Below are positions 17,118 through 26,214 of a stretch of 64,000 bases of DNA, one piece after another. Position 1 is the stretch's first letter. The number at the start of each line of letters is the position of its first letter. Below the pieces are notes generated by a model that saw only the letters and a list, made by a program, of their open reading frames with translations, ran no database searches and was not told where the DNA came from. A program made the position numbers and the translations under genes. Source of the DNA: Paenibacillus sp. J2TS4 (GTDB taxonomy: Bacteria; Bacillota; Bacilli; Paenibacillales; NBRC-103111); NCBI RefSeq assembly GCF_018403245.1, contig NZ_BOSH01000002.1, positions 496,001 to 560,000 on the forward strand, written 5' to 3'.

Positions 17118-17876
17118 TCAGTGTTCCGCCTTCACCTTAGTTACCCACATTTTTTTCTTTGCTTTTATTAAGAGGAAGGAAGGTCTTCTTCTTTCGTTAA
17201 TTAACTTTGGCATTTTAGAGAGCCCTTCCGGAGTAGATTCTGGCTCTTCCATTCTTTCTATCATAAAATCATTTTCTAGTAGTGTGTTTATTAGTGTAGA
17301 TAGTTTTCTATGGTACTTAATGACACCTTCGACTCCCCAAAATTGTTCTCGAATTCCTTCTTCACCGTAATGATCAATAGGCCAATAAAGCTTCTCTCTA
17401 TCCGAATTTTCTATCCAACCGGACTGTTCCTTTCTTGAAAGGACAACGGGATGTTCAGTCGAAAAAACCAAATATCCATTTACGGTTAACCAATTCGATA
17501 TATTCATCATCAGTTCCTTGAAATTCTCTACATAGTGAAAAGCAAGCGAACTAACTATTAAATCAAACGCCCCTCTCTCAAAAAATAAATCTTCCATAGC
17601 CATACAATGATAAGTGATTCTTGGATCCTTATGGGCGATAGACAGCATTTGTTTAGAGATATCAATTCCGTGTACGGATTGAGCACCTTGATCGACACAG
17701 TACTTAGCAAGCTCACCGAATCCACAGCCTAAATCAAGTACTTTTAGATCCTTCAACTCAGGTAGTAGACGTTTAATGGCAGGCTGCTCAATAAAATCAT
17801 TGTAGGTTACTCTTGTCTGTCTTAATTTATGATACATTTGAAAAAATTCGGGGTCATCATAAATATTTTGTTTCAT
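17118..17876 (-). CDS. Class I SAM-dependent methyltransferase
   Basis: 252 aa from the ATG at 17876 (MKQNIYDDPEFF), which has AGGAGG six bases upstream; the open frame extends nine codons further without support. The Rossmann motif I is KVLDLGCGFGELAKYC, with an acidic residue after strand 2 (VHGIDIS) and motif post-II in FDLIVSSLAFHYVENF. This matches the UbiE/COQ5-like Methyltransf_11 group of small-molecule methylases. The acceptor is unknown. Confidence 0.85.
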   Translation of the reverse strand: MKQNIYDDPEFFQMYHKLRQTRVTYNDFIEQPAIKRLLPELKDLKVLDLGCGFGELAKYCVDQGAQSVHGIDISKQMLSIAHKDPRITYHCMAMEDLFFERGAFDLIVSSLAFHYVENFKELMMNISNWLTVNGYLVFSTEHPVVLSRKEQSGWIENSDREKLYWPIDHYGEEGIREQFWGVEGVIKYHRKLSTLINTLLENDFMIERMEEPESTPEGLSKMPKLINERRRPSFLLIKAKKKMWVTKVKAEH

Positions 17877-17979
17877 ATGAACCTCCTGTTTTTTAATCCT
17901 CATTTTCTACAGATAAAATTATACTTTGAATTGACCCGATAATATCCCCGCTCTTCTGATCACTTCCATTCGCTCTTCT

Positions 17980-18081
17980 CTATTCCCAAACCATCACTAG
18001 ATTGCCATTGTCTAAAATAGGAACACAGTGTACCCCGCCTACAGGTTTGTCCGTTGGTAATTCAGAAATAAACTTCAGTAT
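17980..18081 (-). pseudogene. NUDIX hydrolase 5' remnant, start codon apparently mutated
   Basis: Behind AGGAGGG, where an ATG would be expected, there is ATA at 18081. It is followed by LKFISELPTDKPVGGVHCVP and ILDNGNLVMVWE, then a stop. This is the N-terminal strand set of a NUDIX hydrolase; the Nudix box itself is missing. Confidence 0.45.
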
Positions 18082-18155
18082 TCTGGAAACCCTCCTGATA
18101 GACTATTTAACTAAATTAATATTTAATGACAATAATATTTAGTGTCTTTAATGTA

Positions 18156-18246
18156 TTAGATCTTCTCTGTGTTCGGCTCAACCCCGTAATCCATGCTTGA
18201 ATAGCCTTTCGGAGTCAATAACTGATTATCGTTTTTAGCCCTTTTT
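18156..18246 (-). pseudogene. Short coding relic of unknown family
   Basis: About 30 codons read NDNQLLTPKGYSSMDYGVEP then NTEKI and a stop, which looks like natural protein sequence. There is no start codon or ribosome site. Together with the NUDIX remnant it suggests decayed genes in the 17877-18303 gap. Confidence 0.22.
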
Positions 18247-18303
18247 CATTTACGTTTTTCTTCAAGATTAATTTCTATCGGTATTATCTCACGCCAAGCG
18301 TGC

Positions 18304-18340
18304 AAAAGCAGCCATAAATTACAAAAATATGGCTGCTTTT
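18304..18340 (-). terminator. Terminator at the end of the five-gene MFP/ABC/TCS operon
   Basis: AAAAGCAGCCATA pairs with TATGGCTGCTTTT, only 10 nt past the kinase stop codon. Confidence 0.8.
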
Positions 18341-18350
18341 AGTACAATTA

Positions 18351-19790
18351 CTATTTGATATGGCATGATGGATCAGAAACGTCTGCCTCCGCTAGCGGAA
18401 GACTAAATGTAAATGTCGTACCCTTTCCTTTAACACTTTTCACCTTGATTTCTGAATGATGTCTGTCCAAAATTTCCTTTACGATGGAGAGACCGATGCC
18501 CGTCCCGTTCTTCTTGGATCTGGCTTCATCCGATTTAAAGAACCGATCCCAGATTCGATCCAGTTCCTCCGGAGCCAGTCCGATTCCTTGGTCGATGATC
18601 TCGACGACGGCTTGATCGGTTTTTCGGATAACAATTTGAATTTCTTTCCCTGAATCCGTGAACTCGACGGCATTTTGGAGAAGATTGTGCAGTACCTGCT
18701 CAATCCGATCCGAGTCTCCGATGGCGTACACGTCCCTGCCTTCCTGCGAATCCATTTGAAAAACAACTCTGTGATGCAAAAATTGAGGCTCCATTCTCGC
18801 GAGCGTTCGACGAATCGTCTCAGTCAGATTAAAGGCCTGAGACACGACCGCGAATTGCCCTGCATCGACCGTGGCCATATCCAGCATATCGTTAACGAGC
18901 CGAATCAGACGCTTGGTCTGACCTTTAATGATAGCCAAATATTTTTGATTTTGTTCCGGCACAATCGTTCCATCCTGAAGAGCGCCAACATAACCGTGAA
19001 TAGAGGTTAACGGCGACCTCAAATCATGTGAAACGTTAGCGATAAAATTTTTACGCATTTGATCGAGGCTGCCCAGTTCCTGCGACACCTGGTTCAACGT
19101 TTCGGCCAATTGCCCCAGTTCATCCCGGGAGCCTACCGGAACGACCTGTTTGAAGTCGCCCTTGGCGATTTTCCGGGCGGCCTCGATCATATTTTTAAGC
19201 CGGCGGGTAATAAGATTGGAAATAATGAGCACGAGAAAAAAACCGAGGATGAGCGTAGTCACGGCCGCATAGACCAATTGGCGATTCCAGCGATTAAAAT
19301 CAGGCTTAAACACAGGAGAGATACTGATTACCTCCAGACCGTTATGGTCCGGGACAGCAGCGGCGGCGACAAACCAGTCCACCCCTTCATGCTGCAGCAA
19401 GCGGCTGGTCTCGGAGGTGGGCTGATTCATCGCAACGGAGAAGAAGGAGACATCGGGTTCAAAAGTCATCGTTTGCGGCACAACCTCAAACAAGACGGTA
19501 TTCTGAACGCTGTCGAATACATACCACGCTCTTTGTCTTCCGTCTTTTAGCTTGAGTGCCGATCGAATGCCTTCGGTTGACCACCCGTCCGCAAGCGCCT
19601 CTCCGACAAAATCCGCGACTCCCTGAACTTCGTTGCGATTCTCAAATCTTCCATTCTTCAGAATGTCACCCCGCACCAATACACTTGAAATCAGGAGGAG
19701 CAGTGCTTGAGAAACAAACAATAGCACGATGACCGTTGCGACCAGCTTGATGGTGATCCGGTTCAACCGGATTCTGTTTAGCACACGCAC
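18351..19790 (-). CDS. Sensor histidine kinase
   Basis: Membrane sensor kinase of 479 aa. TM1 is at about 13-36, followed by an extracytoplasmic domain of about 135 residues, TM2 at about 173-194, HAMP at about 195-245, and HisKA with His255 in NVSHDLRSPLTSIHGY. The ATPase domain has N-box NLLQNAVEFTDSG, G1 EIIDQGIGLAPEEL and G2 KKNGTGIGLSIVKEIL. The start is a GTG that overlaps the end of the response regulator gene by 13 nt. It is the last gene of an operon with its regulator and a MacAB-like export system, so it probably senses a compound or envelope stress that the pump relieves. Confidence 0.92.
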   Translation of the reverse strand: MRVLNRIRLNRITIKLVATVIVLLFVSQALLLLISSVLVRGDILKNGRFENRNEVQGVADFVGEALADGWSTEGIRSALKLKDGRQRAWYVFDSVQNTVLFEVVPQTMTFEPDVSFFSVAMNQPTSETSRLLQHEGVDWFVAAAAVPDHNGLEVISISPVFKPDFNRWNRQLVYAAVTTLILGFFLVLIISNLITRRLKNMIEAARKIAKGDFKQVVPVGSRDELGQLAETLNQVSQELGSLDQMRKNFIANVSHDLRSPLTSIHGYVGALQDGTIVPEQNQKYLAIIKGQTKRLIRLVNDMLDMATVDAGQFAVVSQAFNLTETIRRTLARMEPQFLHHRVVFQMDSQEGRDVYAIGDSDRIEQVLHNLLQNAVEFTDSGKEIQIVIRKTDQAVVEIIDQGIGLAPEELDRIWDRFFKSDEARSKKNGTGIGLSIVKEILDRHHSEIKVKSVKGKGTTFTFSLPLAEADVSDPSCHIK

Positions 19791-20470
19791 CCTTCGTTCA
19801 CCTCAAATTTATAACCGATCCCCCAGACCGTTACGATCCGCCAATCTTGACGCTCCCCGATTTTATCGCGGATTCTTTTAACATGAACATCCACCGTCCT
19901 TAGATCGCCTTCAAAGGACAATCCCCATACCTGATTAAGCAGTTGTTCGCGTGTGTAGACCTGATTGCGGTTAACGACCAGATAATGGAGCAGCTCTATT
20001 TCCTTCGGTGGAAAGCTGACCTTGTCACCATCCACAAACACTTTATATTCTGCCGGACTAATCTTTAGCCCGGGAAGTTGTACCGTTTCTCCCATCGTGA
20101 CCGGGTTCAGTCGACGCAGCACCGCTTTAATCCGCGCTACCAGCTCCTTCGGTTCAAAAGGCTTAACTACGTAATCATCAACGCCTAACGAAAAGCCCTT
20201 CAATTTGTCGTAGCTTTCTCCCTTGCCTGTTATCATGATAACGGGTGTGTTGCGGATCTTCCTGATTTCCTCCATGACCTGCCAGCCGTCTTGCCTCGGC
20301 AGCATGATATCCAGCAGGATGAGATCAGGAGGCTCTTTATAAAATAAATCCAAGCCCCTGCTTCCATTCTCCGCTATGGCACAGCGAAATCGTTCTTTAA
20401 CTAAATAAAGTGAAATTAATTCCGAAATGTGAGGGTCGTCTTCGATAATTAGAATGTAAGGCATGCGCAT
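19778..20470 (-). CDS. OmpR-family response regulator
   Basis: 230 aa. The receiver domain has an acidic pocket (IIEDD), phospho-acceptor Asp54 in LILLDIMLP, Thr in VIMITGKG and Lys in DDYVVKPFEP. A C-terminal winged helix follows (KEIELLHYLVVNRNQVYTRE, DVHVKRIRDKIG). The start MRMPYILIIEDD has GGAGGG upstream; a TTG 11 codons earlier is unlikely. It lies 29 nt after the ABC permease gene and overlaps the kinase gene. Confidence 0.92.
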   Translation of the reverse strand: MRMPYILIIEDDPHISELISLYLVKERFRCAIAENGSRGLDLFYKEPPDLILLDIMLPRQDGWQVMEEIRKIRNTPVIMITGKGESYDKLKGFSLGVDDYVVKPFEPKELVARIKAVLRRLNPVTMGETVQLPGLKISPAEYKVFVDGDKVSFPPKEIELLHYLVVNRNQVYTREQLLNQVWGLSFEGDLRTVDVHVKRIRDKIGERQDWRIVTVWGIGYKFEVNEGCVC

Positions 20471-20499
20471 GCCTCGTCCCTCCTCTCTATTAAATGGCC

Positions 20500-21669
20500 T
20501 CAATCATATCTTAAAGCATCGACAGGCTTTAAGCGAGAAGCCTTGTTGGCGGGAAAGATGCCAAACATTACTCCGATAGTAAAGGAGAATAGAAAAGACA
20601 TAGCTATCGTATCCCAGGTCATAACCGCTGTTGTGCCGGATTGATTCAGGAAATAAACGGCCGAATAGCTGACGATCACACCGAATACACCGCTCATACC
20701 GCTAATAACGAGAGATTCCAGCAGAAATTGAATCAGGATATCTTTACGCTTTGCACCAATCGCTTTGCGAATTCCTATTTCCCGGGTGCGCTCCGTCACC
20801 GACACGAGCATAATATTCATAATGCCGATTCCGCCCACGAGGAGGGAAATCCCTGCAATGCCTGCGAGTGTTTTGGACAGGGTGGACGACACCGCCGTCA
20901 TCGTCTGCACCATATCCGCCTGGTTGAAAATACTGTAACTTCTCGAATCTCCCTTGAATTTCTTCGCCAGTTTATTTTCTATGACGGCCTGCACGGCAGT
21001 GAGGTCCTTTTCACTCTCCGTTTGAATATAAATTTGCCGTACACCGGAAGACCTGAGCAGCCGCTCTGCGGTACTGATCGGAATCATAATTTGGTTATCA
21101 TTCGATCCGCCCAGGGAGCTTCCTTGCTCCTCCAGCAGGCCAACGACTTTAAAACGAATGCTGTTAAGCGAAATATACTGACCGACAGGATTGCGGTCGC
21201 CGAACAGCTCGCTGGCGGTCCCCGTCCCCATCAGTGCGACCTTCTGCCGGTACCTGTTATCAATTGCGTTAATAAAGCGGCCGCTCTGTACGTGGACATC
21301 CCTAACCTCCTCGTAGGAGGCCGTAACTCCCATTGTGTTGACATTCGCATTGTCCGCTCCATATTTCACCTGCGTGCTTCCGCTGACAACCGGAGCCACT
21401 CCGCGAACAGTCTCGATTTCCTCAAGCTCCATTGCTTCTTCCACACTAAGCGAGCTGACGGCGCCGCGTCCTGTAATGCTTACGGACAGGAGGTTCGTGC
21501 CGAGGCTTGCCATCTGATCCTGCACTTCCTTTTGCGTCCCCTTGCCTATAGCAATTAACGTGATGACCGAAGCAACGCCGATGACGATGCCAAGCATGGT
21601 CAGAAGCGTACGAAGTTTATTCGCCAGGATGGCTTTCCAAGCCATTTTAACCCCTTGACTAAATTGCAA
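20500..21669 (-). CDS. MacB/YknZ-type ABC transporter permease
   Basis: 389-aa inner-membrane permease with the MacB topology: TM1 at about 18-40 (LLTMLGIVIGVASVITLIAI), a periplasmic-type domain of about 220 residues (MacB_PCD), and three C-terminal helices (the FtsX domain, with IMNIMLVSVTERTREIGIRK). It overlaps the ATPase gene by 11 nt. With the ATPase and membrane fusion protein it forms a tripartite-like exporter similar to YknXYZ of Bacillus subtilis. Confidence 0.9.
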   Translation of the reverse strand: MQFSQGVKMAWKAILANKLRTLLTMLGIVIGVASVITLIAIGKGTQKEVQDQMASLGTNLLSVSITGRGAVSSLSVEEAMELEEIETVRGVAPVVSGSTQVKYGADNANVNTMGVTASYEEVRDVHVQSGRFINAIDNRYRQKVALMGTGTASELFGDRNPVGQYISLNSIRFKVVGLLEEQGSSLGGSNDNQIMIPISTAERLLRSSGVRQIYIQTESEKDLTAVQAVIENKLAKKFKGDSRSYSIFNQADMVQTMTAVSSTLSKTLAGIAGISLLVGGIGIMNIMLVSVTERTREIGIRKAIGAKRKDILIQFLLESLVISGMSGVFGVIVSYSAVYFLNQSGTTAVMTWDTIAMSFLFSFTIGVMFGIFPANKASRLKPVDALRYD

Positions 21670-22366
21670 CGCTTCCCCTCCTAACTATCGTCAATTCCCC
21701 ATCGGTTATGCGCACGACGCTTTGCGCGCGGTCCGCTACAGCCGGATCATGCGTAATGAGCACGATCGTATGCCCTTTGGCATGCAATTCCTCAAATATG
21801 GCGAGCACTTCATGGCCCGTCTTCGAATCCAGTGCTCCGGTCGGTTCATCGGCTAGCAGAATGGAAGGTTCGCTAGCCAGCGCCCTCGCGATGGCGACAC
21901 GCTGCTGCTGTCCTCCCGAAAGCTGCTTCGGCAGGTGACTCCGTTTGTCGGCGATCCCCATCTGTGTCAACGCCTTGATCGCCCGCTCCCGGCGCATCTT
22001 GGCCGACATGCCGCGATAAACCAACGGAAGCTCTACATTCTCCAGTGCGCTAAATTGGGACAGCAGATGAAAGCTTTGAAAAATAAAACCGATTTTGTGA
22101 TTGCGAATTTCGGCCAGCTTGGAGTCCCTCATTCGACTCGTGTCTTGACCTTCAATAATATATTTTCCTCTCGTCGGACTGTCCAGACAACCGATGATGT
22201 TCATTAAAGTCGATTTACCCGAGCCCGATGGACCGATAATCGCCATAAATTCACCACGGTAAACCTGAAGCGAAATGCCTTTGAGCGTCACAAGCGTTTC
22301 GCCGCCCATCGGGTATTCCTTAACGATCTCCTGCAGATCAATATCCATGGCCCTATTCTCGCTCAT
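21659..22366 (-). CDS. ABC transporter ATP-binding protein (MacB/LolD type)
   Basis: 235 aa. Walker A is GPSGSGKST, followed by Q-loop IGFIFQSFHLL, signature LSGGQQQR, Walker B ILLADEPTGALD and switch His in VLITHD. DEPTGALD is typical of the MacB/LolD/FtsE group. It overlaps both neighbours by a few bases, so the five genes are tightly coupled. Confidence 0.93.
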   Translation of the reverse strand: MSENRAMDIDLQEIVKEYPMGGETLVTLKGISLQVYRGEFMAIIGPSGSGKSTLMNIIGCLDSPTRGKYIIEGQDTSRMRDSKLAEIRNHKIGFIFQSFHLLSQFSALENVELPLVYRGMSAKMRRERAIKALTQMGIADKRSHLPKQLSGGQQQRVAIARALASEPSILLADEPTGALDSKTGHEVLAIFEELHAKGHTIVLITHDPAVADRAQSVVRITDGELTIVRRGSVAI

Positions 22367-23832
22367 CTGCTGAAACCGCCTCCGCCGTTGGGGCCTCCAG
22401 TACCGGCAGGTACTCTGGTTCCGCCGCCGATCCCGCCGCCAAATCCGCCAAATCCCCCCATATTGCCGGGCATGCGCATTTGTTCCATGGAGGAAGACAT
22501 AACGGCCGGTAGAATCACCTTCTCATTCTCTTGCAATCCATCGACAATTTCTATGTACGTATCGTTGGCGCTGCCAATCGTGACGATACGCATGGTGCCT
22601 GAATTTCCTTGCCCGGCCGAGCCTCCCGCATTACCCGGCATGCGTTGTCCCGAGCGCGGAGCGCCTTGCCCTGTTCCTTGCCCCATCCCTTGCCCGGCGC
22701 CGCGTTCCGGACGGGGCTCATTGCCCCGCTCTATACGGGAGTTGTCTGTATTCCCTGTGTCCGCTCCGCCCGCTCCTTCGGAGTCCCCCGCCGCGGACGG
22801 TGCTCCCGGGAAGGACGTTCCATTCGGCCGCTCTCCGCCCGCTGGCAGAGACGATCCGTCGGGCCGCTGTCCGGCCGCCGGGAACGAGGACCCGTCCGGG
22901 CCTTCCCCAGCCTCTCCCTCTTCGTTCGAGACCATGACGAATGTTTGCCCGCCCCGCTCCTGAACGGCCTCAATAGGAATCAGCAGCACATTCTCCTTGC
23001 TCTCTACCATGATGTCTGCCGATGTCGTCATTCCTACCCGAACTCCTTCTTGGGCCGGAAAAGCGATCGTAACATTAAACAACGATACTCCATTGGAAGG
23101 AGATCCTTCATCGGCAATCTTCACAACCTCTCCTTCAAGCTGCAGCTCTTCAAGAGCATCCAAATGAATCGTGGCAGGCTGCCCGGTCTTCACCTTCGGA
23201 ATGTCCAGTTCATCTACCTGAATGACCGTTTGCAGATGGTTATAGTCGGTTATAGTACAGATGGCAGTGCCCTCCTGAACCCTTTGACCGTCTGTCGAAA
23301 TGTCAATGGCGGTCACCTTCCCGGATATGGGCGCTGTGATGGTAATAACGTCTTGCTTTTGCTTCTCCAGCTCTGCGACCGACTCTCGATTGCTCTGCAT
23401 TTCCAGGTTCAGCTTCTCGATTTCCAAAGCCGCATCCTCCCGTCCGCCATCACTTCCCGCTTCCAGGAACTTTTTTTTCAACTGCTCCAGCTGCAGCTCT
23501 TGCTTTTGGTATTCCGTGTCCAGCTTAGAAATATTATCGTCTACATCGGGAGGCTCATAACTCGCAATCAGTTGACCCTTCTCAATCATGTCGCCCTCTT
23601 TGATCAGCAAGGGCATCAGCTTTCCGGCTTCGTTAGCCTTAACAGCCTTGCTGTTCACTACAGAAACAGTCCCCGAACCGGATACTTTGACGCTAAGATC
23701 GCCTCGCGTTACCGTTGCCGTTTGCAAGGGAGCAGCAAAAACCTTTTCTTTAGTAAAGAAGGATTGGTACCCATAATAACCACCTGCTGACAGTAGCACC
23801 AAACCAACGCAAGCAAAAACCCACTTTCTCAT
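22363..23832 (-). CDS. Membrane fusion protein (RND/HlyD type) with long disordered tail
   Basis: 489 aa, anchored by an N-terminal helix (VFACVGLVLLSAGGYYGYQ). A biotinyl-lipoyl half-domain (GSGTVSVVNSKAVKANEAG), a coiled-coil hairpin (about 105-165) and the second lipoyl half plus beta-barrel (to about 300) follow. Residues about 310-425 are unusual: Pro/Gly/Ser-rich, with three PDGSSFP-like units and Gln-Gly-rich stretches (GAGQGMGQGTGQG). The beta-structured segment RIVTIGSANDTYIEIVDGLQ then returns, and the protein ends in a glycine-rich tail (GGFGGFGGGIGGG). The start has AGGAGTG upstream. Confidence 0.9.
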   Translation of the reverse strand: MRKWVFACVGLVLLSAGGYYGYQSFFTKEKVFAAPLQTATVTRGDLSVKVSGSGTVSVVNSKAVKANEAGKLMPLLIKEGDMIEKGQLIASYEPPDVDDNISKLDTEYQKQELQLEQLKKKFLEAGSDGGREDAALEIEKLNLEMQSNRESVAELEKQKQDVITITAPISGKVTAIDISTDGQRVQEGTAICTITDYNHLQTVIQVDELDIPKVKTGQPATIHLDALEELQLEGEVVKIADEGSPSNGVSLFNVTIAFPAQEGVRVGMTTSADIMVESKENVLLIPIEAVQERGGQTFVMVSNEEGEAGEGPDGSSFPAAGQRPDGSSLPAGGERPNGTSFPGAPSAAGDSEGAGGADTGNTDNSRIERGNEPRPERGAGQGMGQGTGQGAPRSGQRMPGNAGGSAGQGNSGTMRIVTIGSANDTYIEIVDGLQENEKVILPAVMSSSMEQMRMPGNMGGFGGFGGGIGGGTRVPAGTGGPNGGGGFSR

Positions 23833-23945
23833 TCACGCACTCCTTTCGATGTTTGGCCCAGTTTCGATTCGGTTCTACTAGTCTAGCAAAAAAATATGAA
23901 CAAACTATGACCGACCCGCAGAATTGGATAAAGAGCGATGAAACG

Positions 23946-23975
23946 CAAAAAAACACGGTCGGATTAAAACCGTGT
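23946..23975 (-). terminator. Rho-independent terminator upstream of the MFP operon
   Basis: ACACGGT pairs with ACCGTGT on the minus strand, followed by seven T. It ends transcripts coming from the MFS/small ORF side. Confidence 0.7.
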
Positions 23976-24200
23976 CCATGGTGTTGGCGGGTTCAATGAC
24001 TCAGGAGCAGCGATAGACGGGGGCGTCCCCATCTGCTTCCTGCAGGCATCGCGTCGTACTTTATTGTAATCATCCAATGCCGCGATCAGAATGGTTTTCA
24101 AGCTGGGGATAATATTATTCAATAGTCTCTGCTGCTTTCGGCTAGAGAAGGGCCGATTATATCCGTCACGGCCCGGTATAGATTTGGGGGGCCATTTCAC
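23964..24200 (-). CDS. Hypothetical 78-aa basic protein
   Basis: The frame starts at a GTG (MKWPPKSIPGRDGY) and reads SRKQQRLLNNIIPSLKTILI and ALDDYNKVRRDACRKQMG in the middle. The stop falls inside the terminator at 23946-23975. I do not recognise it. There is no clear ribosome site, but the match of stop codon and terminator suggests a real or recently real gene. It could be a gene remnant. Confidence 0.3.
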   Translation of the reverse strand: MKWPPKSIPGRDGYNRPFSSRKQQRLLNNIIPSLKTILIAALDDYNKVRRDACRKQMGTPPSIAAPESLNPPTPWTRF

Positions 24201-24344
24201 ATAGTGTATATTTTACAGATCATAAAGACTTAGCAGCCGGAATCTGTGTAGACGGCCAAATGATCTTTGGTAAAGGCGAGACGGCAATGATTCACACATG
24301 CTCGTCGTAGTAAACAAAGCCGTTTCGTCCTCTCCTCTGCATTC

Positions 24345-25835
24345 CTATGCTTGTCCCTCTTGGGCAGAGTCCGCCTCTTCCCCTCTAGGCATAGCCCGGT
24401 AAATAAACCAGGTCATAATAAACGCGATTAAGGCTAAGCCGAAGGAAATGAGGTAAACCAGCTCGACTCCGGAAACCAAAGCTTCGTTAATCGTTGCCGG
24501 GTCTTCGGGATTGGCCGCCTGCTTCAGCAGGTTCGTCTGCCTGGCCGTCATTATACTGATAAACACCGAAACTCCGATAGCGCCGGCTACTGGCTGCAAA
24601 GTGGTCATCACTGCCGTTCCATGGGGATAGAGATGTTTAGGCAGCTGGTTTAATCCATTCGTTTCTGCAGGCATCATAATCGCGGAAATCGTGAGCATGA
24701 GTGAAATATATCCTGCAACAAGCATCCATATCGGAGTATCCATGCTAAGCATGCTTAACAGGAATAGCGTTACAGCTAATATGAATGTCGCCGGAATCAT
24801 GAGTACGCGCGGACCGAATTTGTCGAATAAGCTTCCCATCAAGGGCGAAAGCAGTCCGCTTAATAGACTGCCGGGCAATAGAATTAATCCAGCGTTTGCC
24901 GGAGAGATAGCCAACGGGCCCTGCATATAGATTGGCAAAATAATCTCCGAAGCGAACATCGCCATAATAATAATCAAGAACAACAAGACGCCAAGGGTAT
25001 ACATCGGGAATTGAAACACACGCAAATCAATTAAAGGCTCCTTCAGCTTCAACTGCCTCAGTGTAAAAAACAGTAGCGCCAGTCCCCCTATAATAAAAGG
25101 AAGCAAGAAGTCCCGACTTAAAAAACCGGCCTCACTTTCACCCGCCGAGCTGAACCCATACACGATCCCGCCAAAAGCAAGTGTCGAAAACACTATGGAG
25201 AGAACATCAATTCTGGGGCGGGTTACCTCTGATACATTGATCAAATATTTATAGGCAAAAAAGAGAGAGAATATGGCAAAAGGAATGACTACAATAAACA
25301 GATAGCGCCACCCCAAATAGTCTACGATCACTCCGGACAAGGTGGGTCCGATGGCGGGAGCAAACATGAACACCAAACCGACGATTCCCATAATGGCCCC
25401 GCGTCGTTGCGGCGGAAATAACAAGAGGAACACATTAAAAATAATCGGGATTAATAGACCTGTCCCCGCTGCCTGCAAAAATCGGCCGACTAACAGAATC
25501 GGGAAGGTCGGCGCCATCGCGCAAATGATCGTTCCTACAGTGAAGACGCCCATCGTGCCTAGAAACAATTGCCGCGTCGTGAACCACTGCAGCATTAATG
25601 CCGATATAGGGATGACAATGCCCATGACCAGCATAAATCCGGTTGCCATCCATTGCACCGTCGACACATCAATATTGAATTCATGCATTAGTGTGGTTAA
25701 AGCAATATTTAACAAAGTTTCATTCAAGAAAGCGAAGAACGCCCCGATGATTAGAGAAATAATAATCGGCATCACCTTGACATTCGGATCGTCAGCTAGA
25801 AATTCGTAAATTTTACGCTCATTGATGTTATTCAT
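24345..25835 (-). CDS. MFS drug exporter, DHA2 (EmrB/QacA) family
   Basis: 496-aa proton-driven exporter predicted with 14 helices. Motif C-like GLVFMFAPAIGPTLSGVI, the LNETLLNIAL helix 1 signature and VQWMATGFMLVMGIVIP are present. LFPPQRRGAIMGI and NGLNQLPKHLYPHGTAV are typical of the LmrB/EmrB branch. AAGGAG lies upstream of the ATG. It is a single gene with a probable promoter around 25905-25935. The substrate is unknown. Confidence 0.9.
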   Translation of the reverse strand: MNNINERKIYEFLADDPNVKVMPIIISLIIGAFFAFLNETLLNIALTTLMHEFNIDVSTVQWMATGFMLVMGIVIPISALMLQWFTTRQLFLGTMGVFTVGTIICAMAPTFPILLVGRFLQAAGTGLLIPIIFNVFLLLFPPQRRGAIMGIVGLVFMFAPAIGPTLSGVIVDYLGWRYLFIVVIPFAIFSLFFAYKYLINVSEVTRPRIDVLSIVFSTLAFGGIVYGFSSAGESEAGFLSRDFLLPFIIGGLALLFFTLRQLKLKEPLIDLRVFQFPMYTLGVLLFLIIIMAMFASEIILPIYMQGPLAISPANAGLILLPGSLLSGLLSPLMGSLFDKFGPRVLMIPATFILAVTLFLLSMLSMDTPIWMLVAGYISLMLTISAIMMPAETNGLNQLPKHLYPHGTAVMTTLQPVAGAIGVSVFISIMTARQTNLLKQAANPEDPATINEALVSGVELVYLISFGLALIAFIMTWFIYRAMPRGEEADSAQEGQA

Positions 25836-26135
25836 GATCTGATTTGTCTCCTTGTCTATTCATGACTTGTGGTTTGGAGGAATGTGGTTAAAAATACAAA
25901 AATTCACCCTACTATAATATCAATGTTCGATGACCATAACAAATTAAAAAACAATTAAAATTAAACAATCCCTATTCCCACCAGCTTATAAAGTCAGTTG
26001 TAATCTTCCCTCGGACACCTATTCCACCGCACATAGATTTTTCGGCAAAATAAATGCATTGGTACCTTTATTTCAGCGCATTTGAAAAATTCAATTTTTT
26101 AAATCAGAAATGACAAAAAATTTCCCCATAAATGG

Positions 26136-26163
26136 TTGTATATTTCTTGAAAACCGTTACAAT
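26136..26163 (+). promoter_or_regulatory. Promoter with overlapping cre-like box, upstream of the oxidoreductase pair
   Basis: TTGTAT (26136-26141) and TACAAT (26158-26163) are 16 bases apart. TGAAAACCGTTACA at 26148-26161 matches the catabolite-responsive element with one mismatch and covers the -10 region. Confidence 0.4.
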
Positions 26164-26214
26164 ATACTTGTCAAAATAACTTTTGTTGGAAATGACCACG
26201 GGGAGGGAATTTGG

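Noticed and set aside
20641..21558. 305-aa plus-strand ORF
   Set aside because: Shadow of the MacB-like permease; no start signal and abnormal composition.
22388..23790. 191- and 393-aa plus-strand ORFs
   Set aside because: Shadows of the membrane fusion protein, caused by its Pro/Gly-rich codons.
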